Source: Alphaproteobacteria bacterium | GTDB taxonomy: Bacteria > Planctomycetota > Phycisphaerae > UBA1845 | Direction of reading: 5' to 3' | DNA length: 64,000 bases | Assembly: GCA_028285105.1 (NCBI GenBank) | Contig: JANQQE010000024.1 | Span: 372,001 to 436,000 of the forward strand | Shown here: positions 34,737 to 44,210 of the stretch, piece by piece | Layout: every line of letters begins with the position of its first letter | How positions within the stretch are numbered: the stretch's first letter is position 1 | Notes under the pieces: generated by a model | Seen by the model: only the letters and a program-made list of their open reading frames with translations | The model's database searches: none | Told to the model about the DNA's origin: nothing | Made by a program: the position numbers and the translations under genes

Positions 34737-36995
34737 ATGAAATGCCCGCGATGCAGCAACGAATCAGAGACAGTCGGTAGCGCGTGCGAACGCTGCGGAT
34801 TGGACTACAGTGTGTTGGCCGCCCTCGACGATCTGCGCCGAGCGGTTGGAGAAGCACGCACCGAATCCGAATCGACGGCGGGCCGCCTGCGACGTCTGGA
34901 AGAGCGGATGCTCGCACTCGAACCGCAAATCTACCACCAGATCACAGCAACCGAGTCACCGAAAAAAGAGGTGCTTCCTGCGGTTGAATCGTTTACACCA
35001 CCTGTCGAAGAATCAACAATCGATGAATTAACTGAGGGCAAATCAACAGCGGACGATTCGGCAGTCGAAGAATCGACAGAAGCGCCGGTCGAATCCGAAT
35101 TCGTTGCAAGGGTTACGGAGGCCCTCGAGCCGCAACAACAATCTGCACAAAAACCCAATACACCTACGCCTTCTATTCCCACTCCATCGGTCGAAGCGCG
35201 TACACCGTATAGGGCGTCGGGAGGGAGCGATATCGCCAATGAACCGCACCTGGCTTCGATGCTTCTCAGACGTCGCGGTCCATCGACACAGAAGGAGGAA
35301 TCCCCTGCAAAGGCGGTTGCCGATTGGGGCGAGATTCAGCTGGGACAAAAGTGGCTGCTGATTGCCGGCTTGGCGATCACGGTGCTGGCTGTCGGTTACT
35401 TTCTCAAGTACTCGTTCGATCGCAACTGGATCGGACCAACAGCCCGAGTGGCGCTGGCCTACTTAACGGGAGTAGGCATGTTGGGCTTGGGTGAATTCTG
35501 CCGTCGCCGAAAGTTCGACGTTTTCGGATTGTACGTCATCGGCGGTGGGATTGCCGTTCTGTACTTTGCTAGTTACGCAGCGTTTCAGATCTATCATTTG
35601 TTTGGGCAAACGCCGGCATTTGCATTAATGGCGTTGGTGACGGGTTTGGCTGGATGGTTATCGCTTTACTACGACACGATGTGGCTGGCGGTGTTGGGTA
35701 TCATCGGTGGATTTCTCACACCGATCGTCCTCAGCACGGGTACGGACAACCAGATCGCCCTGATGACATACATCGCCATTCTCAACGGTGGTATCCTCGC
35801 AATTGCGACTTCCAAGCAATGGAATCTGCTGAATTATCTGGGACTGACTCTGACGTGGTTGTTGTTTGCAACGTGGCATTTCAAGTACTACGATGCGTCC
35901 AAGTTCTGGGCCACCACCCTATTCCTAAACATTTTCTTCCTGACCTACGCGCTCATTCCGTTCATCTATTACTTTGTTCGCACTGAGCGGCGTGACCTTG
36001 TTGGTTTCACGATCACTGTTCCCAATGCGTTTACGGCATTCGGTTACTCCTTCGCCATGATCCGCGAACGCTTTTCGCTTGAGGCGGTCAGCATCGTTTC
36101 GATTTCGTATGCCGTGTTGTTCTTCGCGATGGCCGCCTACCTCTACAAACGCAATCGCGAATCCATCGATGCCATCGTGTTGCTCCTGGCCAAGGGACTA
36201 CTCTTCCTGGTCATCACCGTTCCGATATTGTTCTCCGAACATTGGATCACGGTGTTCTGGACGGTTCAGGGCGGCGTATTGATGTGGGCGGCGGCGCGAC
36301 TTTCCAATGCCCGGTTGCGCAATGGAGCATTGCTTCTCGTTTCGATGGGGATTGCAAAGTTTCTGCTGCACGACTACGTCAATGTGTTTCGGCTGAGCGT
36401 GCTGTCCATGAAGTTCAAGGAGCAATACGGTTCCATGCTTGTCGAGCGCTGGATTGCAACCGCCGTTGTGTTGGGGACGACATTCTTTTCAGCTTGGTTG
36501 CTGGGCCTCAAGAAACCCAATGAAGAACAACAAAGCGACTCAGACGATCGTGAGAATGACGGCGATATCTGGAACATTCTCGGAGAGCGGAAGTCGAAAC
36601 GTGCGTGGCGCGATTGGGCTGGTATCTTCTACGGTGTGTTCGGTTCATTGCTGTTTGTCGTTGCCAACATTGAGGTCATCACGTACTTTAACGAATCCGC
36701 CCCGCGAGCTGTTTTCGCGACGATTTCTGTCCTATGGGCCCTGTTTGCAGCCGCCTTGATGGTCCTTGGATTCGTAAGAAATCTTTCCATTCTTCGGCGA
36801 TGCGCGATCCTGCTTTTTGCGGTGACGATTATCAAAGTGTTCGCCCACGACATGGCCAACGTGGATACGCCGTTTCGCATCCTTTCATCCCTTGTGCTCG
36901 GGCTTATGCTTGTGGGCGCATCGTATCTGTACCACCGCTTCACAACGCGCATACTCGACGACGAGGCCGATACGGTTGATGTCGAGTCGATGTGA
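34737..36995 (+). CDS. DUF2339 family multi-pass membrane protein with N-terminal zinc ribbon
   Basis: 752 residues. The N-terminus is a zinc ribbon (MKCPRCSNE...CERCGLDY), then a coiled coil (RRLEERMLALEPQI), then an acidic low-complexity linker to ~190. From ~205 on there are roughly 18-20 membrane segments, beginning GQKWLLIAGLAITVLAVGYFLKYSFDRNWIGP, typical of DUF2339. The function of the family is unknown; members are large inner-membrane proteins. No clear ribosome binding site precedes the ATG. Confidence 0.85.
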   Translation: MKCPRCSNESETVGSACERCGLDYSVLAALDDLRRAVGEARTESESTAGRLRRLEERMLALEPQIYHQITATESPKKEVLPAVESFTPPVEESTIDELTEGKSTADDSAVEESTEAPVESEFVARVTEALEPQQQSAQKPNTPTPSIPTPSVEARTPYRASGGSDIANEPHLASMLLRRRGPSTQKEESPAKAVADWGEIQLGQKWLLIAGLAITVLAVGYFLKYSFDRNWIGPTARVALAYLTGVGMLGLGEFCRRRKFDVFGLYVIGGGIAVLYFASYAAFQIYHLFGQTPAFALMALVTGLAGWLSLYYDTMWLAVLGIIGGFLTPIVLSTGTDNQIALMTYIAILNGGILAIATSKQWNLLNYLGLTLTWLLFATWHFKYYDASKFWATTLFLNIFFLTYALIPFIYYFVRTERRDLVGFTITVPNAFTAFGYSFAMIRERFSLEAVSIVSISYAVLFFAMAAYLYKRNRESIDAIVLLLAKGLLFLVITVPILFSEHWITVFWTVQGGVLMWAAARLSNARLRNGALLLVSMGIAKFLLHDYVNVFRLSVLSMKFKEQYGSMLVERWIATAVVLGTTFFSAWLLGLKKPNEEQQSDSDDRENDGDIWNILGERKSKRAWRDWAGIFYGVFGSLLFVVANIEVITYFNESAPRAVFATISVLWALFAAALMVLGFVRNLSILRRCAILLFAVTIIKVFAHDMANVDTPFRILSSLVLGLMLVGASYLYHRFTTRILDDEADTVDVESM

Positions 36996-37014
36996 GCAAG
37001 CCACTCTTCTGCGC

Positions 37015-38448
37015 CTATCCTTTCGACTTCCGTATCTTGTCGTAGGCGGTCAATGCACGTTGACGGGCGTCTGAGTGATCGACCATCGGCTTAGGATAGG
37101 TCTTGCCCAATTGCACACCCGCATCACGCAACACCGAGTCGGACGCTTCCCACGGTTTGAATATGTGCGGAGTTGGCATCGCTTCTATTTCCGGAATCCA
37201 TTGGCGGATGTAGTTGGCGGCAGGGTCGAACTTTTCTGCCTGAGTGACCGGATTGAAAATTCGAAAGTAAGGCGCCGCATCTGCACCACAGCCAGCAGTC
37301 CATTGCCAGCCGAGCGTGTTGTTGGCCAGGTCGGCATCGATCAGTGTATCCCAGAACCATTTCGCCCCTTCCTGCCAGGAAATCAGCAGGTGCTTGGTGA
37401 GAAACGAGGCAACGATCATGCGGGCGCGGTTGGGCATCCAGCCCGAATACCAAAGGTCGCGCATCGCGGCATCGACAATGGGATAACCGGTCATCCCTTT
37501 CTGCCAATTGTGAAGTGACCGCGCGTCGCGCGCCCAAGGGAATTCCTTGAAGTTGTCGCGTAAGGGCTCGCTCGTTGTATCCGGAAAATGATATAGCAGA
37601 TGGTGGGCGAATTCGCGCCATCCGATCTCTGCGAGAAAGATGCTGGCAGATTTCGAATCGGCTACATTACTCTTGTCGACGGCGTGCCAGACTTGCCGCG
37701 GACTGATCTCTCCAAAATGCAGGTGGGGCGAAAGTCGCGAGCTGCCGTCGAGGTCGATCTGATTGCGCCCTTCGCTGTAATTACCGAGTCCGTTGGATGC
37801 GAAGTATCGCATGCGCTTTTTTGCGGCACCGCTACCTGCTGTCCACGTCTCGCGTATCCCGCCGGCCCAGTCGATTTTCGGTTCCAGTTGCAGATCTTTG
37901 AGTGCGTCGCAGCGCGGCCACTTAGCCGGTGCGGGAATGATTCGCGGTGTCGCTACGGTGTCTTCGACGCTGTGTTTCAAACATTCCTTCCAAAATGACG
38001 TGAAGACCTTGTACGGCTGATCGGTCTTGTTGAGAATCGTTCCCGGTTCAAAGAGCAAGCCGCCGTTGAACGCTTCGTTTTCGACGCCTTCTTTGGCAAA
38101 GCATTTTTCGACTTGCGATTCAAGCGCTAGGCTCGCAGGTTCATAGCGACGGTTCCAGAAGATACCGTGGGCTTTCGTTTCGCTGGCGAGTTCTTCGAGG
38201 CAATCGCACGTCGAACCTTGCCGGATGACGAGCTTCGAGCCGCGTTGACGCAGTTCGTTGTCAAGATCGATCAGCGAATGGTGCAGCCACCAACGACTCG
38301 CCCCGCCGGGCGGCCAATCGCCGTCGTCTTCGGGTGACCAGATGAAGCACGGAACCACCACACCGCGATCGACGGCGCATCGAAGCGCGGGGTTTTCGTC
38401 GATGCGCAGGTCGCGCCGAAACCAGACGATGAATGTTGGTTTGCTCAT
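37015..38448 (-). CDS. phrB: deoxyribodipyrimidine photolyase
   Basis: 477 residues. It repairs cyclobutane pyrimidine dimers with light using FAD. It starts IVWFRRDLRIDENPAL (antenna domain) and contains LSPHLHFGEISPRQVW, the FAD-binding segments EIGWREFAHHLLYHFP and LHNWQKGMTGYPIVDAAMRDL, and the C-terminal WTAGCGADAAPYFRIFNP with QAEKFDPAANYIR. Length and motifs fit class I photolyases. It is convergent with the DUF2339 gene, with 19 bases between stops. Confidence 0.95.
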   Translation of the reverse strand: MSKPTFIVWFRRDLRIDENPALRCAVDRGVVVPCFIWSPEDDGDWPPGGASRWWLHHSLIDLDNELRQRGSKLVIRQGSTCDCLEELASETKAHGIFWNRRYEPASLALESQVEKCFAKEGVENEAFNGGLLFEPGTILNKTDQPYKVFTSFWKECLKHSVEDTVATPRIIPAPAKWPRCDALKDLQLEPKIDWAGGIRETWTAGSGAAKKRMRYFASNGLGNYSEGRNQIDLDGSSRLSPHLHFGEISPRQVWHAVDKSNVADSKSASIFLAEIGWREFAHHLLYHFPDTTSEPLRDNFKEFPWARDARSLHNWQKGMTGYPIVDAAMRDLWYSGWMPNRARMIVASFLTKHLLISWQEGAKWFWDTLIDADLANNTLGWQWTAGCGADAAPYFRIFNPVTQAEKFDPAANYIRQWIPEIEAMPTPHIFKPWEASDSVLRDAGVQLGKTYPKPMVDHSDARQRALTAYDKIRKSKG

Positions 38449-38493
38449 GATGCTCGGTAGGAAATCAAGAATTCATTGGATTCGATTAGCGAT

Positions 38494-38850
38494 TCACCCG
38501 CCTGCAAGTTTCGCACGATAGCCAAGCTCGTTGAGGAGTTTGAGCGTGACATCACGATGGTCACCCTGAATCTCGACATTGCCTTCGCTGATCGATCCGC
38601 CGGCAGCGCAAGCGGATTTGAGCTTTTTCAAAATCTCGTTAACGTTTGAGGCGCTGGGATCAAGTCCGGTGATGACGGTGGCAACTTTACCGTTCCGCCG
38701 CTTCTCTCGACGTATTCGTACGTTTTGATCTTTTGGATGCAACACATCGCCCGATGCATCTCGCGGGCATGCGCAAGCATCCATCGGCGCGTTGCAGACA
38801 CTGCAAGTCACAGGGCGTTCAAGTGGCGTTCCATCGAATAAGCCGGACAT
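38494..38850 (-). CDS. SUI1/eIF1-like translation factor (YciH family)
   Basis: 118 residues from the ATG at 38850. A short Cys-rich N-terminus (CSVCNAPMDACACP) is followed by the SUI1 domain: VRIRREKRRNGKVATVITGLD, LKKLKSACAAGGSI and GDHRDVTLKLLNELGYRAKLAGG. Bacterial members such as YciH can influence initiation fidelity and may bind the 30S subunit. Longer frames to 38886 or 39075 overlap the divergent lipoprotein promoter region and are less likely; a GAAAG lies upstream of 38850. Confidence 0.88.
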   Translation of the reverse strand: MSGLFDGTPLERPVTCSVCNAPMDACACPRDASGDVLHPKDQNVRIRREKRRNGKVATVITGLDPSASNVNEILKKLKSACAAGGSISEGNVEIQGDHRDVTLKLLNELGYRAKLAGG

Positions 38851-38935
38851 GTCTGGCAGTATACTTTCAATCTTGATGAGTTGCATCGTGCGCGTCGCAG
38901 TCAGCGGCGACAGTTGGAAAGGAACGATCGACAAA

Positions 38936-39556
38936 ATGAATTCAACACGATTCTTGAATCGGGGAATTGTTATCGCGTTGCTTACAGCCGTTTGCCTGGT
39001 GCAGGCAGGTTGTTTTGCTGCCGCTAGCGTTGGAATTTCGTTGGTGGGGCGCGTCGTTGACGATGCTGATGTCAAAGATCACGCCAAAGTCCTCATTGGC
39101 AAGGATATATCAGCCGCCGACGAACGATTCGGCGAACGGATCGATGTCAATCGCGAGGTGAATGGTTCGCGGGCGTGGTACATCTATCCGGTTACCCATC
39201 TCAACTTCTTCGGAAAAGACCGTTACGTGGTTGAGGTCGAGGGCAACAAGATCGTTGCGATCACCCGTGCGGAAAAGACCAGCGATCCGAAAACCGACAT
39301 TCCACGCGCTTTGATTATCGCGGCTTCAGTCGATGGCAAATCGCCAGCAGCATGCGAGGAGGAACTTGATTTGGGCAAACCGCTCCTGACTGCCCGCAGT
39401 GATTCGACTGGATTGCTCAGTCAAACGTACGACGCACGCATAATCGAAGAACTGGGCCGCCCGCGCTACTGCGTCCTGCGATTCGACGAAAATGAAAAGT
39501 GCAACAAAGTCGAGTTCTTAGGGGTCGGCGCTTCGACGAAAGAAAATCCGATTTAG
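38936..39556 (+). CDS. putative lipoprotein
   Basis: 206 residues. The ATG at 38936 opens a signal peptide with core IVIALLTAVCL and lipobox VQAGC. The mature part starts FAAASVGISLVGRVVDDADV and has mixed alpha/beta character; no domain recognised. It is divergent from the SUI1 gene (85 bases between starts). Probably anchored in the envelope. An upstream in-frame ATG would bury the signal. Confidence 0.72.
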   Translation: MNSTRFLNRGIVIALLTAVCLVQAGCFAAASVGISLVGRVVDDADVKDHAKVLIGKDISAADERFGERIDVNREVNGSRAWYIYPVTHLNFFGKDRYVVEVEGNKIVAITRAEKTSDPKTDIPRALIIAASVDGKSPAACEEELDLGKPLLTARSDSTGLLSQTYDARIIEELGRPRYCVLRFDENEKCNKVEFLGVGASTKENPI

Positions 39557-39937
39557 GTCGAGTTTGAATGATCGATGAGCGCTTTCGGGATCGGCGTCCA
39601 ATTTGCAAATCACAACTGAGTGAATTCCCCTAGCCGGCGGCTTGGTGATGAACGTCCGAGAAGACCAACATGTCACTCGCATTGAAACAACGATGGGTAA
39701 TCTGAGTTTCTGAATCGCCGAACCGAATCTGACAGCCCATAGATTCTAAACCATTGATAAGAATAAAGTTACAGCAATGAGCCGCCGGATTAGTGCCCGT
39801 CTGATGCAAAGCAGCGTCTCGAACCTCTTTGAAGCGGCTGACAGCTTGTAGTGGTTTTCGATGTTGGTATACTGGTCGGTTCGACGCTGTTGGGCGTCTG
39901 AGGTGCTGGAAGGCGTGTAATTGCAGGAGTTTATGTC
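39557..39937. other. leader region of rpsP, otherwise empty
   Basis: The 381 bases hold the candidate promoter at 39846-39873 and about 60 bases of rpsP leader. The rest shows no gene or repeat. Confidence 0.4.
39846..39873 (+). promoter_or_regulatory. candidate promoter for rpsP-trmD-rplS
   Basis: TTGTAG (39846-39851), a 16-base spacer and TATACT (39868-39873), 65 bases upstream of the rpsP start codon. Confidence 0.4.
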
Positions 39938-40222
39938 TTGTCTGTCAAGATTCGATTGTCGAGGTTGGGTCGTCGTCATCGACCGTTTTATCGAATGGCC
40001 GCTGTCGAATCGCGCAATGCGCGAAACGGTCGCGTCATCGAAGAGCTTGGATTCTACGATCCCCTTGCAAAAGATGAGGAATCGGGTCTTAAGGTCAACA
40101 CCGAACGCGCTGAGTATTGGCTCAGTGTCGGCGCACAACCTTCCGATACGTGTCGCTCGCTGTTGCGCAAAAGCGGAGTCACGGTAAAACCGCGCCGAAT
40201 CGGTTCCAGCGAAAAGAAGTAA
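39938..40222 (+). CDS. rpsP: 30S ribosomal protein bS16
   Basis: 94 residues. Structural protein of the 30S subunit. MSVKIRLSRLGRRHRPFYRM, FYDPLA and the C-terminal LKVNTERAEYWLSVGAQPSDT are standard. The start codon is TTG at 39938, fixed by AGGAG at 39925-39929 and by the family N-terminus. An ATG five bases earlier is in another frame. First gene of the rpsP-trmD-rplS group, in the usual bacterial order but lacking rimM. Confidence 0.97.
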   Translation: MSVKIRLSRLGRRHRPFYRMAAVESRNARNGRVIEELGFYDPLAKDEESGLKVNTERAEYWLSVGAQPSDTCRSLLRKSGVTVKPRRIGSSEKK

Positions 40223-40230
40223 ACTAATTG

Positions 40231-40253
40231 GCAACGCCTAGGCGTTGCTTTTT
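40231..40253 (+). terminator. palindromic terminator or attenuator between rpsP and trmD
   Basis: A perfect 18-base palindrome (GCAACGCC-TA-GGCGTTGC) at 40231-40248 followed by five T. It starts 8 bases after the rpsP stop and ends 13 bases before the trmD start, so read-through would set the level of trmD. Confidence 0.75.
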
Positions 40254-40266
40254 GCGTTTATCAGCC

Positions 40267-40956
40267 ATGCGAATTGATGTCCTGACGTTGTTTCCCGCAC
40301 TGATAAACGCTTTTGCCGAGACAAGCATCGTAGGACGCGCTTGTGCGGCAGAGTTGGTGAGCATTGTCCCGACAGACATTCGGGACTTCACGCACGACAA
40401 CCATCGCTCGGTGGACGACAAGCCGTTCGGCGGTGGTCCTGGAATGGTGATGGCGTGCGGTCCGGTGTTCGAGGCGTTTGAGCATCTGGTCGGACCTGAT
40501 GGCCACAAGAACGACGAAACCGAATTGATCATGTTGACCCCCCAGGGAGAAACATTCGATCAATCGAAGGCCACCGAGTTGGCCAAGTATCGTCGGCTGA
40601 TTCTCTTATGCGGACATTACGAAGGGTTCGACGAGAGGATTCGCGAAGGACTTTCGCCACGCGAGATTTCGGTTGGCGATTATGTCCTGACCGGTGGCGA
40701 GGTGGCTGCGATGGTGTTGATGGACGCGGTAATCCGGATGTTGCCCGGTGTGTTGGGAAACGAGATGTCTGCCGGTGACGAGTCGTTTTCGAGCGGGTTG
40801 CTGGAGTATCCGCAGTACACGCGGCCCAGAGATTTTCGCGGGCTAAAGGTCCCCGATGTATTGCTGTCGGGCGATCACGCGAAGATCGAGGCTTGGCGGA
40901 GGGCACAATCGATGGAGCGGACGAAGAAGCGACGTCCGGATCTGCTGGAAGGTTAG
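40267..40956 (+). CDS. trmD: tRNA (guanine-37-N1)-methyltransferase
   Basis: 229 residues. SPOUT methyltransferase making m1G37 in tRNAs, needed for reading-frame maintenance. It starts [10 protein letters not shown] and contains [25 protein letters not shown] and [18 protein letters not shown] (cofactor knot), plus the C-terminal [15 protein letters not shown] and [14 protein letters not shown]. The ATG at 40267 is the family start, but no ribosome binding site precedes it, because the hairpin occupies that space. Confidence 0.97.
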   Translation: MRIDVLTLFPALINAFAETSIVGRACAAELVSIVPTDIRDFTHDNHRSVDDKPFGGGPGMVMACGPVFEAFEHLVGPDGHKNDETELIMLTPQGETFDQSKATELAKYRRLILLCGHYEGFDERIREGLSPREISVGDYVLTGGEVAAMVLMDAVIRMLPGVLGNEMSAGDESFSSGLLEYPQYTRPRDFRGLKVPDVLLSGDHAKIEAWRRAQSMERTKKRRPDLLEG

Positions 40957-41052
40957 GGCCAACCGGTCGAATGAGATTGAAATTAGCATTGAGCGGTGTC
41001 CGCTTTGTGCATCAAGTTTTGGGTTTGGGTTCTTGTTAAGACGATCAGTTTC

Positions 41053-41075
41053 AGCCGGCGGTTAAACCGTCGGTT
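41053..41075 (+). promoter_or_regulatory. leader hairpin upstream of rplS
   Basis: AGCCGGCGGTT and AACCGTCGGTT can pair with two wobbles, 18 bases before the rplS start and just ahead of its TGGAG. It could be a control element for L19 synthesis. Weak evidence. Confidence 0.3.
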
Positions 41076-41092
41076 GGGTTTGGAGTACAGCG

Positions 41093-41533
41093 ATGAGTCA
41101 GCAACTTATGGAAATGGTGGAACAGCGTTATCAGAAGGAAAGCCTCCCCGAATTTCGAGTTGGTGACACGGTCGATGTACACCAGAAGATCGTCGAGGGT
41201 AACAAGACCCGCACACAGGTTTTTAACGGCGTGGTCATCGCCCGCAAGGGTCGCGGGATCAACGAAGTTTTCACCGTCCGACGCATCGTCAACAACGAAG
41301 GTGTCGAACGTGTCTTCCCAGTGCATTCGCGCCTGATCGGCAAGATCGACGTGAAGCGTCGGGGCAAGGTCCGTCGCGCCAAGCTCTACTTCCTGCGCGA
41401 TCGCGTCGGAAAAGCCCGCAAGCTGCGTGAACTGCGTAGCGGCAAGGCCACGACCAAGTCACAGAAGACTGCGGCTGCACCGAAAGCGGCTCCTGACGTC
41501 GAAGCCAAGGACGCCGAGCCGGTTGGCGTCTAG
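41093..41533 (+). CDS. rplS: 50S ribosomal protein bL19
   Basis: 146 residues. Located at the 30S-50S interface. [54 protein letters not shown] and [20 protein letters not shown] are typical. The last ~30 residues (Ala/Lys/Pro-rich) extend past the ~115-residue norm. TGGAG precedes the ATG. A 136-base gap from trmD carries the hairpin at 41053-41075. Confidence 0.97.
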   Translation: MSQQLMEMVEQRYQKESLPEFRVGDTVDVHQKIVEGNKTRTQVFNGVVIARKGRGINEVFTVRRIVNNEGVERVFPVHSRLIGKIDVKRRGKVRRAKLYFLRDRVGKARKLRELRSGKATTKSQKTAAAPKAAPDVEAKDAEPVGV

Positions 41534-41627
41534 TCCTTCGGCGATAGCTGGAGTTTGATGCGGGCTCAGCGTCGTGACGTCAGGGTAGTTCGCGAGCGTT
41601 CCCGTAGATATTCAACCGTACATTCAA

Positions 41628-42032
41628 ATGCGATGGCCCTTTAAGAGTCTGCCCAATCCATTCCGGCGGTTTGTCCCGCTAGGGGATCGTGGCGAACGGC
41701 TCGCCCGCCGATTCCTGAAGCAAGCCGGTCTTAGGATTCTCCAAAGCAATTACACCTGCCCGATCGGCGAAATCGACATCATCGCTGCCGACGGCGATGT
41801 CCTGGTGTTCGTCGAAGTCAAAACGCTGACAAGTGACGAAGAAAACGATCCTGAGCGAGCAGTCAATCGGCAAAAGAAGATCAAACTCACCAAAGTCGCC
41901 AAATACTTCATCAATCAAAAAAATGCCAACAACATGACGGCACGTTTCGACGTCGTTGCGGTCGTTGTTCCCGATAAGGGCAAACCGGTCATCACCCATT
42001 TCGTCGATGCGTTTTCGCCGAAGACGCGATAA
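41628..42032 (+). CDS. yraN: YraN/UPF0102 family nuclease-like protein
   Basis: 134 residues. An N-terminal basic stretch is followed by the Holliday-junction-resolvase-like fold: GERLARRFLKQAGLRILQSNY, PIGEIDIIAADGDVLVFVEVKT (catalytic-type E..D..ExK) and a C-terminal ARFDVVAVV. The family sits widely beside rplS/rnhB in bacteria. Its biological role is not established. No ribosome binding site is evident at the ATG. Confidence 0.92.
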   Translation: MRWPFKSLPNPFRRFVPLGDRGERLARRFLKQAGLRILQSNYTCPIGEIDIIAADGDVLVFVEVKTLTSDEENDPERAVNRQKKIKLTKVAKYFINQKNANNMTARFDVVAVVVPDKGKPVITHFVDAFSPKTR

Positions 42033-42077
42033 ACTTGAACATGTTGCCCTACGCGACCCGCAAGACTTGGTTTGCAC

Positions 42078-42851
42078 ATGAACCTGATCGATTCACATGC
42101 TCATCTTACCAGCGATGCATTGGCGGCTGACGTTGATGCCGTGATGCAGCGGGCTCACGATGCGGGCGTGTCGAAGGTGATTACGATCGGTTGCGATGCG
42201 GCTGACTCACGGGCGGCGGTCCGGTTGGCCAACTCGCGCGACGACGTGGATTGTTCAATCGGCGTACACCCGCACGAAGCCGCCAAGGTGTCAGAGGAAG
42301 ACTGGGATCGGTTGGCCGCAATGGCAAGCGAGGACTGCGTTGTCGCGATCGGTGAGTTGGGGCTGGATTACCATTACGATTTCAGCGACCGCGATTCGCA
42401 AAAGCGCGTATTGAATCGACAACTGGCGTGGGCCGCGACGACGGAATTTCCGATCATCGTGCATTGTCGCGAAGCCTATGACGATGTGGAACCGGCGCTT
42501 GTCGAACATGGCTTCCGAAACGAGCCGGTGGTTTTCCATTGCTTTACCGGAACCGAGGACGAAGCCAGCCGCATAGCATCGAACGGTTGGCGGATTTCGT
42601 TCACGGGGATTGTGACATTTAAGCGATCTACAGAATTGCAAGCGATCGCCAAGGCGTACCCCGCCGACAAGCTCATGCTCGAAACGGATGCGCCGTATCT
42701 TTCACCCACGCCCGTCCGTCATGTGCGACCGAACGAACCGGCACACGTCGCCCACACCGCGCGATTTCTTGCTGAGCTTCGCGGCGTATCCATTGAGGCA
42801 TTTGCCGAACAGACGTCACGCAACACTTCTGCGTTTTTTAACCTTCTATAG
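42078..42851 (+). CDS. tatD: TatD family metal-dependent hydrolase
   Basis: 257 residues, TIM-barrel hydrolase with DNase activity in characterised members. Metal ligands are in LIDSHAHLT, SIGVHPHEA, IGELGLDYHYD, PIIVHCREAYDD, VVFHCFTGT and LMLETDAPYLSP. The ATG at 42078 is preferred over the TTG at 42072. It ends 52 bases before the convergent folE. Confidence 0.95.
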   Translation: MNLIDSHAHLTSDALAADVDAVMQRAHDAGVSKVITIGCDAADSRAAVRLANSRDDVDCSIGVHPHEAAKVSEEDWDRLAAMASEDCVVAIGELGLDYHYDFSDRDSQKRVLNRQLAWAATTEFPIIVHCREAYDDVEPALVEHGFRNEPVVFHCFTGTEDEASRIASNGWRISFTGIVTFKRSTELQAIAKAYPADKLMLETDAPYLSPTPVRHVRPNEPAHVAHTARFLAELRGVSIEAFAEQTSRNTSAFFNLL

Positions 42852-42903
42852 TCTGCAGATTTTCGAGTTCTGCGGACCGCGTACTCACATGATGGTTTCG
42901 GTA

Positions 42904-43467
42904 TTACCGGTGCAGAAGGGTCATTACTTCCGATCGGGTGCGGGCATCGCTGCGACACAGGCCGCGGACGGCTGACGTGACCATAACGCTACCGGATTTT
43001 TTGATGCCACGGCATGTCATGCAGGTGTGGGTGGCTTCCAGAACCACCGCGACCCCTTTGGCTGCGGTGCAGTGGATCATGCTGTCGGCGATCTGTGTGG
43101 AGAGTCGTTCCTGCACCTGCGGGCGGTGGGCGAACTCGTCAACGACGCGGGCCATTTTGGACAATCCCACGACTTTTCCATCGGGCAGATAGGCGACGTG
43201 GGCTTTGCCTTCGAAGGGCATGAGGTGGTGTTCGCACATCGAGTTGAAGGAAATATCCCTCAAGACGACGAGTTCGTCGTACGTTTCGGTAAAAAAAGTT
43301 TCGAGGTGCCGGCACGGATCGAGGTGCAATCCACTGAATAATTCGGCATACATTTTTGCGACGCGGCGCGGTGTCTTTTGAAGGCCTTCGCGGTCGGGAT
43401 CTTCGCCGACTGCGGACAAGATTTCGCGAACGGCGTGTTCGATACGGTCCAAATCAACGTTTTTCAT
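42904..43467 (-). CDS. folE: GTP cyclohydrolase I
   Basis: 187 residues. First step of tetrahydrofolate (and possibly queuosine) synthesis: GTP to dihydroneopterin triphosphate. Zinc ligands are in [16 protein letters not shown] and [14 protein letters not shown]. The substrate region is [22 protein letters not shown], and the N-terminal [19 protein letters not shown] is typical. Normal length. Convergent with tatD. Confidence 0.97.
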   Translation of the reverse strand: MKNVDLDRIEHAVREILSAVGEDPDREGLQKTPRRVAKMYAELFSGLHLDPCRHLETFFTETYDELVVLRDISFNSMCEHHLMPFEGKAHVAYLPDGKVVGLSKMARVVDEFAHRPQVQERLSTQIADSMIHCTAAKGVAVVLEATHTCMTCRGIKKSGSVMVTSAVRGLCRSDARTRSEVMTLLHR

Positions 43468-43868
43468 GACTCATCTCACAATTAGAAAAGAGCGCAACTC
43501 AATTCGTGTCTCATTATTGGTTTCGGATGCAAAAACTTGGTTTCTAGTGTAGTGATCGACGTTAACGGGTGTACACCGAGTTGGTTCATAACGCAAAAAA
43601 GATGTGTCCGATTCACTTGCATCATCGAAATTCGTCATTCAATTGATAAATGGGTAAGTTTTGATTGAAGACCATTCGCAATTCCGTTTTGCATTGTTCA
43701 AATTCAATTCGCGCAACCAAAATTCGTCAACAAGATGGCGCACCGACTGAAGATGCGCGCGTCGAAATGCCGAGAATCGTGCAAGAACTTTTTTCATTTT
43801 TTTAGAAAAATTTTTTGACACGGGTTTTCGCACAGTTACCATTTCTTTCAAGAAAGGAGGTCATATCA
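43468..43868. other. AT-rich intergenic region upstream of the histone-like gene
   Basis: The 401 bases are clearly more AT-rich than the surroundings, with runs of A and T near 43790-43815. The promoter at 43815-43842 lies here. A 70-codon minus-strand frame (43639-43851) with many basic residues exists, but it has no start signal I trust. Confidence 0.45.
43815..43842 (+). promoter_or_regulatory. strong candidate promoter for histone-like gene
   Basis: A perfect TTGACA (43815-43820), a 16-base spacer and TACCAT (43837-43842), preceded by an A/T-rich UP-like stretch. The predicted transcript start is only about 20 bases ahead of the gene, leaving room for the AAGGAGGT ribosome binding site at 43854-43861. 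Confidence 0.6.
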
Positions 43869-44210
43869 ATGGCCAAGAAACGTAAAGTCGCAAAACGCAA
43901 GAAATCCACAAAGAAGAAATCAGCCACAAGGAAGAAAGCGCCTAAGCGCAAAAAAGCAACCAAGAAGAAAGCGGCAAAGAAGAAAACCGCAAAGCGTAAA
44001 ACAGCGAAGCGGAAAACAGCCAAGAAGAAAACCGCAAAGCGCAAAACAGCAAAGCGGAAAACCACGAAGAAAAAAGCCGCGAAAAAGAAAACCGCTAAAC
44101 GCAAAACCAAAAAGCGGAAAACAACCAAGAAGAAAGCCACAAAGAAAAAAGCTACAAAGAAGAAGAAAGCTGCTCCGAAGCGCAAGAAGCGTAAAGCCAA
44201 AAGAAGGTAA
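43869..44210 (+). CDS. histone H1-like Lys/Arg/Thr/Ala repeat protein
   Basis: 113 residues, nearly all Lys, Arg, Ala and Thr, in degenerate repeats of KKKTAKRKTAKR type. It resembles the C-terminal domain of eukaryotic histone H1 and bacterial H1-like proteins (Hc1/Hc2, HctB, AlgP), which bind DNA without sequence specificity. There is no hydrophobic or folded part. AAGGAGGT 7-8 bases upstream and a consensus-like promoter suggest high expression. It is probably a nucleoid-compacting protein; no partner gene is adjacent. Confidence 0.85.
   Translation: MAKKRKVAKRKKSTKKKSATRKKAPKRKKATKKKAAKKKTAKRKTAKRKTAKKKTAKRKTAKRKTTKKKAAKKKTAKRKTKKRKTTKKKATKKKATKKKKAAPKRKKRKAKRR

Noticed and set aside
43639-43851. 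70-codon basic minus-strand frame upstream of the histone-like gene
   Set aside because: Overlaps the strong promoter and AT-rich leader; no start signal. Left as non-coding, though not disproved.
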